From Ichthyophonus hoferi (taxonomy: Eukaryota > Opisthokonta > Ichthyosporea > Ichthyophonida > Ichthyophonidae): 63,244 nt of DNA. The stretch's first letter is position 1. Every line of letters starts with the position of its first letter. A program made the translations under genes and the position numbers. Under the pieces are notes generated by a model that was not told where the DNA came from, did not search any database, and was given only the letters and a program-made list of their open reading frames with translations. The DNA lies in the NCBI GenBank assembly GCA_002751075.1, contig NAOQ01000142.1, positions 1-63,244 on the forward strand. The letters run 5' to 3'. Positions 1 to 13,100 of the stretch are shown in pieces.

Positions 1-239
1 TGTATTTATATAGTACATGTGTACATATGCTATGCAAGCCACACGTGACTATGACCTCTACCAATGCCCTCAAGGCTCCTCCCCTTTAAAGCCTAAAGGG
101 ACCACTAACATAACCCCACCTCGCTATTTTATTAAGGTCATGCCTCATGACATCATAGCAATACAGTCGGATCTATGTAGTCCAATCAAACCGAAACACG
201 CAACCTGATAATCACCCTATAGAACACCATAGACCCTAC

Positions 240-3200
240 CTAACAGCCTCTCCATTGGAGCGCCATCTATAGGGCCAAACTCGCTTTGGAACTGCAAATA
301 GCGCATCCTAAACTCGGTAGTCTCTAGGTCTGCCTCCAGATTCTTGGCTACCCCTGGAATTATAATTAGACCTAATTAATATATATATATACAGGGTCAT
401 GGTATTTACTTTGAAATGCGTTAAAAGAACGAAGGGAAGTTTATTAAATGAAAGCCATTGGTTAGTTAAAAATACATACATAATGTTAGAGATACAAACC
501 TTGATGGGAGGGAGCGGATTGGAGAAGGTTGATAAGAATAAAGAAATATAATTAGATATGATGATTGGCTGCTATTTATATAGATAACAGGGTGCCCAAT
601 GAATAAATAGTAGGCTATAAAAGGTACATATAAGTACAACTATGCACGTGCATGTGTCTGTACATATATATATGAAGGCAGCACTGTGACCCTACCCATG
701 CCTGTACGGTTTCTCATGATTGGATTAAAGGTGGCGTAGGCAAACCAGGCCTCATCCCATAGGAAGGTCAGATCGGGTTTGATGGCCAATAGCTCCTCCA
801 TGACCCGCCGTACATTGTATACAATACCATCAAAGGTACAGTTGGTCAATATCACTAGCTTGACCCTACAGACAGACCACAGAGGGTCAATTGGGCAGAA
901 GAGAATAGCATAGTGTCTATGTATGGTCATATGTATACGTCATATGTATATGTATGATGTCATAGCAAGGCAGCATGGGCAAGGAGGAACCAGATATAGG
1001 TGATAGATATACAATAAGATATAATAACAATTAAAGATATGTGTGTGTGATTGGTAGATATAAATGCAGAGAACAGATAGACAAATAGATAGAGCCCAGC
1101 CAAGATTGATGGCTATAATGGGATAATTACAACAGGGACAGACCACACTAGGACGGATAACTCGCATATGGATAGTCTATAGAGATCACCCCATATAGCA
1201 CCCTATAATATATACCAACACGTAGAGTATGATCTGGAATATAAGGCATTATAATGTGAGTATATAGTATGGTATACCACAAAGTCTCATGCATATCAGG
1301 TGAGTGAACTATTCGTGTATATATATATATATATAATTAAAATATATACATATATTGGACGCATATACAATACCAGTGCCTACTTGTGCAATAGCCCTGC
1401 CTCCTTATAGTCCAACAGGGCCTTCTTCAGGGCTCTGATTGGCACAGCCCCATACATGGAATACTTGTGGATAGGGTAGGCATCTACATAACACGGCATG
1501 GCGCCACTCAGAACAATGCCATAATGATGACTCTGCACCCGCCACCATGCCACTGGTTAGCCTTGAAATACTAATAGCATAATTAAAGGTATAGAATAGC
1601 CCCACTCAGAACAATGTCATAATGATGACTCTGCACCCGACACCGTACTATTGGCTAGCCTTGAAATACTAATGACATAATTAAAGGTATATAGGAGTAC
1701 GTGTCCATCATATAAAATAACACAGATAATACACCCAGTGTGCTGTGTCCTCTTATTGGACCATAGTCACTCACCTTATGGCAGTCTCTATCTATAATAC
1801 ATATATCCCCAGGTTGCAACAGGGCCTGATTGCAGATCTTATTGGCTGTCGAGGTGCCGTTGGTAACGAAAAATGTATGTTGAGCCTGAAAGGCTTTGGC
1901 AGCCTTGGCCTGGGCCTGCTTAAGGGTCCCTTGTGGGTCTAGAAGGGAGTCCAGCCCGCCTATAGGGACAGGTCTATGTTAATCTACACACATAGGATAG
2001 CATGATTGGCCGATTGTACAGCACAGCCAGTAATATCTCAGAGATGGATATGAGGCCATTGTGATTGGCGGGGAGGATGTGTGAAAAGGGAAACAATACA
2101 ATGACTAGCCAGTTAGGAGATAAACGATCGCATCAAGTGATGTGGTTGGCCAATATCTATTATACCTATGCTAAATCGATTGCCCATAAAACTTATAATA
2201 CAATCACTATTGGATGTTTCCAAATGATTAATTAAGGAATGCAGATGTCTCATTGGTCAAAATCCTTGTAGCAGGGTGCAAGATAACCATTCCTATTAGT
2301 CCTACATCAGGCATGGATCAGTTGATTTAAAGATGTAGCCAATAGAAGTCAAGTTGAAAGCTGATCGCCAAGCCAGTAGGAGAGCCAGAAAACAAGATAC
2401 GAACAGACACACTAATACACGTACATAGTACATAGTATAGTAGTACAGAATACAATACAATGAGAGGTGCGCACCACAGGTAGAGCTAGACTCGGCCTTG
2501 AACAGGTTGCTGCCATAGAAGTGAGGCAGGCCCTGGATCCACCTTGATTTGCGGATAGATTGGCCACGGGATAGAGCTAGCGCATGGAACACGCATACAG
2601 GGCGCTAGGGGGAAGGACAGGTGATTGGTTGCCAGTTGTAATAGTGATCATAGATTGGTTGGTAGATGTATATATAACTTATGTAGCTTATATAGTGGGT
2701 ATAGATCCACGTATAGCTATACACAAGACTTAAATATTAATATCATGGTTTTTCACATATCATTAAAATTTAAATTATATTTAATTAGAATCTAAGACAG
2801 GTAATTGGCAGAGATCTTACCTTAGAATACGCCACTAGGGCATCAAAGAAGGGAGTGGCAACACGATCCTATTGGGAGAATATAATATTAGACTATTAGA
2901 CTATTCCTAATGGTAGAAGTAAAATTAAAAAACAGATATGCAAGGACCAACAAGGATGGCCAGGATAGATATACAGGTATTACTACATTACATTACATTA
3001 CACTACACTGCACTACATTATACCGTTACCTAACATAACCCACCCACGCACCTTGACACCACCTAGAATACACAGGTGTAGCTCTACGTGGTCATCCATT
3101 GCAGCAAACACTCTCTTGGCTAGCGCTGCAGTATTCTGGGCGGTCTTGCCCATGGCCCCATAGTCGCACACAAAGTACAGGTCTAGTTCAGGCCGGATCT

Positions 3201-6024
3201 CTAGAGCAGTGCGAGCCATAACCTCAGTAATGGGGATCCCATCTTCTAGACTTTCTAAGGCTGTGTCGATAAAGCGCTGCAGCCCTGAGGGGAAATATGA
3301 CAAGTATGCTAAGTATGGTAAGTGCCAATGAGAAAGGCACTAGCATAGCTATATATGGCAGGGGGAGGGGGATAACAAATCACACCACTAAAAAAAGATT
3401 AAGTAGATCCGGTTAGTAATTTAAACCAATTAAAACATAACAGGCACACAAAGTTTAAAAATATATAAAAATTTTTTAAAATACAAAGGGAAGTGATGGT
3501 AGGAGGATTTAAATTTTAAAACAATAACTACCCTGTAGTTTGTCCTCTCCATTTACTGTCATAAGGCTCCGATAGACAGGGGGCTTGGATCTGGCTGCAA
3601 AGTCTGTACTAAAGACTACAGCCTGGATATCATGATTGTAGAGTAGAGCAATAATAGCGTCCTCAAACGAGCTCACTGTTACTGTGGCATATTGCAGTTC
3701 ATCTATTATAGAGGGGGGGTAAGACTCGCGTCAAGGCATCAGGCTCCAAAACGGCCTTGTGGCGTGAAATGGGCCAATTACTATTATCCTATACACTATC
3801 ACCCTATATACTACTACCTTATATACTACTACCTTATATACTACTACCCTATATGATATACTATATACTACTACCCTATATACTATATAATACTACCCTA
3901 TATACTATATACTAATATACTATTACCCTATAGTACTATTACTCTATGGTAGTATTAAAACACCAAGCACCTACCTCCTTTCTTGTCTAATCTTCCCATC
4001 TCCAAGGCAATATCGCAATGGGCTGTACGGGACTGTGATGTGAGCGAGAGTGGATAGAGGGCAGCAGTTGTATAGTTGTATACACATGGGTACATAAAGA
4101 GTGCCTAAAGACAGAGCAGTTGTATATAGTGGAGTGTATAAAGACAGTATAGCCACTAGACCGTGAATGACCTGTAAGGTGCATAGAACCTAGGCCTCCC
4201 CTACACTAGGCCTGATGCCTGATGGTACCCTATAGGGTATACCAGCCTCTACCTACTACCGTAATGGAATAGTGAATCATACCGGTGACAACATGGCAGC
4301 AATAATTGGTAGTCATGGCGCTGTATATGGTAAGTAATGCCTATAAATAGACTATTATGCAAAGCCTTCAGCCAGTCACTAGAGAGTAATAGCCACCACC
4401 TATAAGGCGGCATATATCGTCACTCCTATAAATAATAGACCAATTATAGCCACTACAGCCAATGACCTTACTTTAATGCAGCCAATAGTATACTATGATA
4501 ATACTACCAACCAATAGTACGCCATGATTACACCATCAACCAATAGTAATCCATAATAACACTACCAACCCATCACACACCATTGCCAATGTCATTCTGG
4601 TTTTGTACTATCAACACCTCAAAGTGCGGCCCACTTTCAGGGGTGGTTGGTGATCTATCACAGTCTAATCTCACCGCAAATCGTCTAAGAATGCTCTCGG
4701 TTATAGATACAGTTTCCTGGGGTGATGATTGGATAGCGGAGGTAAGGGTCTCTAAATAAGGCAAGGCGGTGCTTATGTTATGTATAGTGCAAGATGGTTG
4801 TATATGTATCCCAAGATAGCATATGGCATTCACACACCTGTATGTATAATTAATTCGCCAATAGAGAGAAAGTGAAAAATAAATATGTGAATGAATGAAC
4901 AGAATTAAACAGAAAGGTTTACATGTATAATGATTGGCTAGTAGTCATGGTCGGGTTATTTACATATATAGAGGGGAGGGCAGACAGAAATCTAAGACTA
5001 TAGATCAACATGCCTCAAAATATAGCGTTATACAGTGCGGTGTATTATAAGATATATCTATCCAAGTAATTCACTGTACTGAAGGCAAGCCCCACTCCTA
5101 CTACCATTCACTAGTATGCCTTCCTATTAATATTTCCTACCATTACTAGACTATAGGATAACGTTCCCATCCTCTCTATTATCCCTCCCTCTCCTGCTCA
5201 GCCAACACCTACCGCCCACATTCTATTCTGAATAGATCGTCTAAGAGTGGCTAGTTTCTGGGGCCCAGGCCTGGCCCACAAGGTCTCTACCGCCATAAGG
5301 GCCTCAAGAATAGTAGTAGTCTCCTGTACGTTATGTTTACGAACAGTTTGGAGAAGGGTCTTCCAGGTGGAATATCTAGCCTGTGTAGATAGAGAGTATA
5401 AGGTCCAGGTTAGAATGTAGGACAAAGAATAACAGGAGAGAAGGAAAGAGAAATAGGATAGGGATAAAATAATAACCAATAGCAGGTCCTATTTAAAGGC
5501 ACATATAATATAAAGAAGAAAAAAGAAAACGTAAAAGTATAAATATAATTAATATTCCCAGGTGTCTGTATATATATATGCATACATTTTTTCGGTAAGA
5601 CATACATATATGGGCATAGATCTAGGTACTAAAACTCTTGTTTGCAAAGACCCAATACGTGAAATAACTACTAGACTGGTATACCCAAGATACTAATACA
5701 ATGGGTATAAGTAAAAAGTGAAATCAATGAGAGTTAGATGTAAGAAGGAGGGGTAACGAGAAAGGAGGGTAGAGGGGCAAGCAGAACATGGATGAGTAAA
5801 CAACAGGTAGGCTATGCCCAGGCATTCCAACTGTATTAAAGTTATAACCCTTTTATTCATATAGCAGGATAACCATGTCCTTCCATCCCTGTGGGTTTCC
5901 CTACCATATCAGCATTATAATGCTGTTTAAGGCTTAGAATCTCTGCGCATTGGTTTATTTTTTCTGAATCCAACTGGTTGTCTGGCCCTAATAGACCACC
6001 TCCTGGAGCGACTGCTTCTGGCAT
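240..6024 (-). CDS. Prokaryote-type Orn/Lys/Arg decarboxylase (PLP, fold type I), 3' end outside window
   Basis: Partial gene; 12 exons seen: 6024-5905, 5380-5213, 4716-4581, 4022-3975, 3702-3532, 3284-3052, 2868-2821, 2604-2475, 1959-1775, 1532-1384, 865-696, 353-240. All phases agree and they give 557 codons. The family removes the carboxyl group of a basic amino acid to make a polyamine precursor, using pyridoxal phosphate. Residues 1 to about 290 resemble the N-terminal wing. The PLP domain follows, with FFVTNGTSTANK (substrate/phosphate region), SHHYG (residues 414-418) and WDEAWFAYATFNPI, whose Asp (about residue 500) should hold the PLP pyridine nitrogen. The Schiff-base lysine (STHKT in relatives) and C-terminal domain should lie left of base 240. 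Start chosen at the only in-frame ATG (MPEAVAPGGG) before a good donor. Substrate cannot be told. Animal ornithine decarboxylase is an unrelated fold (type III), so this is a bacterial-like enzyme in a eukaryotic gene. Confidence 0.88.
1501..1691. repeat. Tandem duplication (unit about 99 bp) over a 3' splice site
   Basis: Bases 1501-1593 and 1600-1691 are close copies. The unit contains the acceptor and first 30 bases or so of the decarboxylase exon that starts at 1532. The upstream copy carries a decoy acceptor that would start an exon at 1630. Confidence 0.85.
3775..3955. repeat. Imperfect tandem repeat in an intron
   Basis: Repeated units of the type CTATATACTACTACC, irregular in length, lie in an intron of the decarboxylase gene. 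No coding content. Confidence 0.7.
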
Positions 6025-9000
6025 GGTGCAGGTATAGTGGTGACTACTTTTTATGTGTAATAGATAAAGAGATCTGTGGGGTATATGGTGTGAAATACAC
6101 AGTACAGTATATTATTATACTACACTAAACTAAACTAAACTAAATTAATCTACACTTAGAACTAATAAGTATAAGAATAACATAGCAGGGCTCGGTATGT
6201 ATATACAGGCCTACCAATGAGCCTACTAGTGGATAGATGTACAATATCATTTTCTACTAATTTGTACATTTTTATATTTTATTTTATTGTATTATATTGT
6301 TTTATTTTGTTGCACTAAATTATATTATATTTTATTATCTTATATTATATTATAGTGCAATATGTTAATATTTATATCTTTGCATTACATTATCCTGTAT
6401 TCCATTATTTTGTTTTATTTTATACTATGGTATATTATTGTATTTTTTATGGCGTTATATTTTATTTTTCATTGAGCTAGATCTTGCCTGTTTTTTTTTA
6501 CGTATTTTTTAGTTATTTAATCGGTTTTTACTAACCGAGTTATTATTTTTAAAAATCTTATATTTAAGTTATTTACTGCTTGCCGGATTCTGAACAACTT
6601 AAATTTTTTAAGTAAACCAATGAGACGCGGCCTATATAGGCGAGTATTCTCGCTCGCAATATATTTGATACATATATAACATGCCTAACAAATGCAATAT
6701 AAATATCATAGTATATTAAATTAGTAGTCAGTAAAATAATAGGTGGGTAATTTACAATATAGAGTGCTTGATGTGCTTGACCTTTGGCGAGTTAAAAATG
6801 TATTGGGCAATGTGAGTGAGCCAGGCTTAACCATTTTTTATGTTTGTCTCACAAATTAGTGGCTTACGACCAACCAGACAACCAGGCCAATCCTCTGAAA
6901 TAACTACAAATATGCCCCTCTGGTATTTGATTATTTTATTATGTAGCTTGCAAAACTTATCTAATCATTCAAACTATTGCTTAATAATAATAATAATAAT
7001 AATAATAATATATGTATATACTGTGATGTTTATATGTGATACTGGTAGGCAGTGTTTGCTCAAGCCATTTAACTTGAAAATATTTAAGTATCTGTCCTAA
7101 AATTAAATTGTATTGGATCTACTGAATTTTCAGCAATGCATCACATAACATTATTTATCCAGTGCTCCTCTGGAGTTGTGTAAATAATTAAATTTTAGTA
7201 GTATTTCAATTATAGTGTAAGGGTAACCCACAATTTAATAATATAAATAAACCATCACAAAGATTTATTCAATATATATTCACTACTAGGGAATAAATAT
7301 AAAACCAACATAATATATATAGGTATGTTGATTTGAGTACAAAAGTAGTATAACTATTCGGGACGAATGTGTAAAACATGCGACCAAGATAGTCTTCATG
7401 TTCTAGACCAAAAGAGAGTATTCGTTCACTTTCTAGATACATCTAGGATACCAGATGGAGTGCTTATGGTAATAAAAAGAAGTTAAAATACTAAAAAAGA
7501 CAAACCTTATAAACTTTAACCAGATAAAGGAATGTAATGGAGTTGTTGCTAAGCGTATACGTATATTAGATTTAGAGTGTACTTAAATATAGTTGTTCAT
7601 AATTAGTATAATGGAGCTGATCGACCAGCTGTTATCAATACGTACGTTTAAATTTCACGACAATTCAGTTATTGTGGGCGAATAATCAAGAAAGCCAAGC
7701 ACAAGCATGACTACAGCCTTCACAAGATTACACATTAGGCAGAATTCTTGAAGTTATTAGTATAAACATTTTAAGTTTTTTAGCATGGTATTTATAAAGC
7801 ATTCCTATTTTACTTATGTGATTTGACTGTAACCAGAGTAAATGATTATGGGTGTATTGCGAGATAATGTAAGAGAATACTACCAAAAAAAATAGTGGCT
7901 TATTGATTTATACCATTACATAAATCTTTATGAAAACTAAACGGAAATAAAATTCAACACGGGCCAAATGTAAAGACACCTTCATTAAAGCCTGTGTTAT
8001 TTTTATGTGAAAGCTCTAATTTTAGCAGTTGATTGCTAGATATAGTATGCATAATACATGGATGTACAGAAAACTAAATAGGCTCATTTAGCCTTTATCT
8101 TGTAAAAAGCCTAATAGATATACTTAAACTTTACGATATTCAACTATAACAATCTGTAGTAGCTCTAGTGAGTTGTCCACAGGCTTCGCGGGCTCTAATT
8201 GATTATAATAATTGTTCTTGCTGGGTTAGTAATAGTAATAGTTGATTGATCTGATCTATCTTCAAGACTCATAAAGTGGTAGAGGTTCTGTAGAAGGCTT
8301 GTATGCAGACTCTGGCAACTGACTGTAGTAATGACACCTCAGTTCAAATTTAGAGTGAATCGATGCTTTGATTTACTTAAGTGTTAATGTAGATATTGCC
8401 CAACGAGATCGATCAATAAAAGGTGCTATATTACAATGTAAATAATAACCATTAACACTATTTAATGTTTTTAATAGGTCTCTGATTCCTGGAAGGGCGA
8501 GAGATCTAGACACTGATTATCGTATTCAAGTGTCAATGATGAACCATACATTATAGTAAGAAATGACGATTGTAATAGAATAGGATGATTATATATATAT
8601 TATGTTGTTGCTTAACAAATAATAAAATGCAAAGCTTTGTTTGTGTTACAAACAGATTTGTATTCGGTGGTGTGGGCCCCTTACTAGTTGTTTCTGTTTC
8701 TTTTTATTCTTTGTTTATCGCGAGTGTAAATGCAGCATCGCTTAGATATATATGGATGGCATCAACCAGTAGGATCAGATTAGGACAGGCAATAAGTTTG
8801 CGTGCATAATCTCAATTTGCCGAGTTCTTGTTGCAATGAAATGTGTAAACCTTCACCTGGATTACAGTTGTATAATGATTATTCTCATTGTAGTATAATC
8901 TTGGCAATCCATTTCTAATATTGATGATTTTCTTTAGCATTATATTGATTTTAAAATAAATATCTTCTTATTGCTAAGTTTGCTGTATCAACTTATCCCA

Positions 9001-10188
9001 TATCCGTGCATTAATGGATACTCTATAATAATACAAGTATTCTCCTTGTGGTATGTCAAATAACTCTATTAAGAGAAGTCTTAAAGCCTCCGCCAACTGA
9101 TTTCATTCAAAAATAATTTTGCCCATTTTCATTCTGCTTTCTTTTTTGACTGATTGCCGTTTTAGTGATGTCGGAGCCATTGATTCAAGAGTTTTGCAGC
9201 AATATATATTATATGGCACAATTTTAATATTTTTGTTTATTGTTATAGAATTATCAGTAGACATTCGACATAGATAGCTTCTATAACGAATTCAAGCGTA
9301 TGGTCAATCGCATTCGTGTTTTTTAGAATGGTTTATTTTTAACTAATAATTCAGTACTCATCTATCCCCCTCTCACCAATAAATTGATAGGATGCAGTCT
9401 AAATTACATTATAATTGGTAAATAGCATTGTCGATTCACAAGGTAGATATCTTATGTCTTAAATATGTAAAAGTTTATGTTCCTCATTTCAAATTCCATG
9501 TTAAACAGGCGGCATCCATAATAGCTTGTGATGGGGAGTATTTCCCCAACAACGTTCTATGAATAGTCATCCATGTTATATATGTACAGAAGATCCTATA
9601 TTGCCAACTAACATGATAAACTAAATCCCATATCACAATTATTCGTTTCTCTTAAGACCTAACTAAAGTCAATAGTTTAGACTATATAGCAATGACTATC
9701 CGATATATATTATAAGCCTATCTATTGGCCTAAGAGCAAAATATAAACGGGATTAACAAGAAATCGTAAAAACAAATTTCCGTATCCTACACAAATGCTG
9801 TAGGACCAAATTTTTAGTGCCAACATCAAATTCCACAAACTACAATAAATAGGAATGTATATCTGTCAATACATTCAAAATAATATAGCAAAAAATACGT
9901 ACAAATAAAAGTAAAAGACTGTAAGCCCATTGTAATAATTACGAATCAAAGCTCCATTCTAAGACCCAAGGATCAACGAGTCCTATTAGTTAAATAAGTT
10001 GACACTATCACTATGACACTTTCATGCAAGTTCCGTAGTTTATTGGTAAAATTCAAAGACATCTGGTAAATAATTTAACATTATGATCTAGACCAGCCTG
10101 TAGACGCAATCACTAATCAAAAGCGTAACAACCTTGGTACATCATCAAAGCAAGAACGCACGATTGCACATATTGGTAAGATCTAAAC
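6025..10188. other. AT-rich intergenic desert
   Basis: No gene recognised. Contains T-rich low-complexity sequence (6240-6600), an (AAT)n microsatellite near 6986-7010 and many TA runs. The short open frames at 6840-7100 and 8585-8809 have no recognisable composition or splice context and are at chance level. Confidence 0.6.
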
Positions 10189-13100
10189 CTAAGCATTTAT
10201 AGGCTCTGAATCAGCAATATCAAGCTGTTCATCATTGTCGCTATTATTGTCGCTATCACTGCAGGGGACAAACAATTTGAAGGTTAGATAAAGCAAAAAA
10301 GGGTAGTGGGGAGAAACTATAGGAGTATAATTTTAATTAGACGTGCAAGCTAGCTAGGAATATGACTAACAAAATAAAGCACATGGCACCAAAATAAATC
10401 TAATTGTAGCTGCGAAGACAATTGAAAAAGAAGAAATGGGAAAGAAATCATAAACATCAGGATTAATGATTGAATGAAAACAAGCTTACCTATCCAGACC
10501 AGTGTGTGGGATATAGTCATCGTGATCAATCTGGGCCAAGGCCATGTAGCGTGCCCTCCTATGATGTGAGGTGCAATGGGTTAGTTTGAGGTGCGCAAAG
10601 AGCCAATGCCCTATCAGTCATGATGCACTACGGCAAATTGGAGAACAGAGGGATGGTGTACGTACATATATGCATGTGAGGACAATGCCTAGGGAGCACA
10701 ATCCTTAAATAATAATAATAATAATTAAAGCATGGAGTTGAAAAATAGAGTGGATCACGAAGGGAAGGTAGTAAGGGACCGAGTAAGTGTGTTCAACGTT
10801 GCAAGTATATATATAGGATATATAGGATAGTATGTATGTCAATGAAGGTAAAAATAATGTGCCCATACCAGTAATTTTTCTTTCTGTTGTAGATGAACAT
10901 CACAATGGCAATGCTAGCCATAGCCAAAACGACAGCCAAAATAGGAATAATCACGGCAAAGATGGAGGTCTTCTTCGGTTTGGGACACATCACAGTGCGG
11001 CCAACAATGTATTGGTCCACCACACCACCAATACATTTATCTCCTGGCACCTTGCGATAGCTGTGAGGAAAATGCCATCGCGTTAGATAATGTGATCAAA
11101 GGGAATCATAGCCATATTTATATACATTATAATGCAATACAATAATATAATATAATATACATGCAAACATACCCTGAGGACTCCTTGTAGCTTTCGGCAC
11201 CACCATCACAAGGATGAGGACCAGTCTTGTTATAGGAATTGTACTCGACACAGTGGGCATCAATATTGGGTCGTACAAAGCCATAGTCACTGTAGGGTGG
11301 CGAGTCAGTAACGCAAATACAGGAATATGATGTTATTAATGGCAGGCATAATAGTATAAAAAAATCCCATGGTGGGGTATACAAGAGAGGAAGCTTACCA
11401 TTCAAAGTCCTCCCTAGTACACGGGCAGGGTTCCTCGCTAAGAGTCGTGTTGAAGTCTGCCTTTTGATTAGTAAAGCAAAGATGGTCATGCTTGCGTCTA
11501 AGGTAGCTTTTCTTGTAACCGAGAACACACCTGTAGTATATGCATTATATGTAAGTATGTAGGTAACAAAAGGCTCATTCAATTGCGTGTACATGTTATT
11601 TATGTATATACAATAGTCTATAGGTACATGGGTAGATAAACAAGTAATTGTTGTACTTGTATGTCTGAATGATATATCTGCATATTATTTTAGAAAGCTC
11701 AGCCGTTCTACGTTCAATAAGATTGTGCTGTATACTATATGCATACTATATGTCTATACAGTTGTACCATATAACCCACGCCAAAGAGGTGTAAAGCCTA
11801 CCTCTGGTTAGATACACGCCCATCAGTGGGAGACCAACTCTCGAAGGCATCCTCAGTGCCTGTACATCAATCAATTAATCAATTAGTATTGGGCGAAAGA
11901 GAAACATGGGGCAGAAGGGTAGGGAAAGAGACATTAACAGTAGAATAGAAGGAATGCAACCTATGCGCCCCGATCACCTCTTAACTGTTTCCATATTTGA
12001 TAAGTTGTTCAGTCAACCATCAGATGTCTCTAATGTCACGGCTATCTAAATGCCAGTTACACATATAGCTTACTATCTAGTTGGTTGATGACTTCTCGTT
12101 ATTACTCAGTTCAATAACACGGTTAATAATGCAATTTAAATGCTTCACCCTAACCAAATCACATACTTAAACATTTACATATATTTTTTTAAAAAATTGC
12201 GGTCCGTAGTAAACCTATGCACAATACAAGAATTATTGGAGAATTGTAAAGAATAAAATTCGATTAAAATTTGAAAAAAAAAAAAAAAACGGTAATAAAA
12301 GGAATAAAAAGACAAAGTGAAAGACCGAATAAAACAGGAGAAAGAGAAATGAATGAACTGTACATACATGGTCTTGAAAAGAGATCGCGGAAGCTAATCG
12401 TAACAATAGTCCACAGGCCATCGGCAGTATTACCCCATACATTGAAGGTCTGATTGGATACAAGAATGAGATTGCCTATCGATAATTGGTGGAAGGTGAG
12501 GTGGGCCAAACAACTTCACCTCTTGCATATACATACACACTACATGTCGCACATGCATCTTAGGTTTAAATATTATCTTGTATGGAATTAGCTACACCCT
12601 ATGAGACATAAAGGACGCTTTCCATAAATGGTGCCCGTAACATTTTATATTTTAGAGCTATAATGTAAGTGTATAAAAGCACATACATATAAGGACCGTT
12701 TCACAAAGAACCCATAATACAATAGACTAAGACACAACAGATATGACTAGAAGAGTAGTAGTAAGGGAGTAGCGTGTAACAATATTGTATATTGATAACA
12801 ACACCGCAGATACTATTACTATACTATATACTATATTATAGTAAGAGAACAGAAGGAGGCCTTACCCTGGTATTGGTACCAGGCTTGCTCAGAACCTTGA
12901 CAATAGTGATGGCTTCTTTCTGGAATACAAATGTCTTCCATGTATTACCGAAGTCCCATGAATACCTACATGTTAATATAGAGAAGTTAGCAAATATCAT
13001 CAAATAAATATAATGACTTTAATAATGAACAAAAATGGCAATAGGTACCAATAAAAATACCATGCTTATTAAGGCCCAGAGAGTATGGTTGGGCACGCTC

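Noticed and set aside
17-208. 63-codon plus-strand frame, and a possible next decarboxylase exon on the minus strand in 1-239
   Set aside because: Neither strand shows the expected ATQSTHKT block; the frame looks like chance, so the next exon probably lies outside the window.
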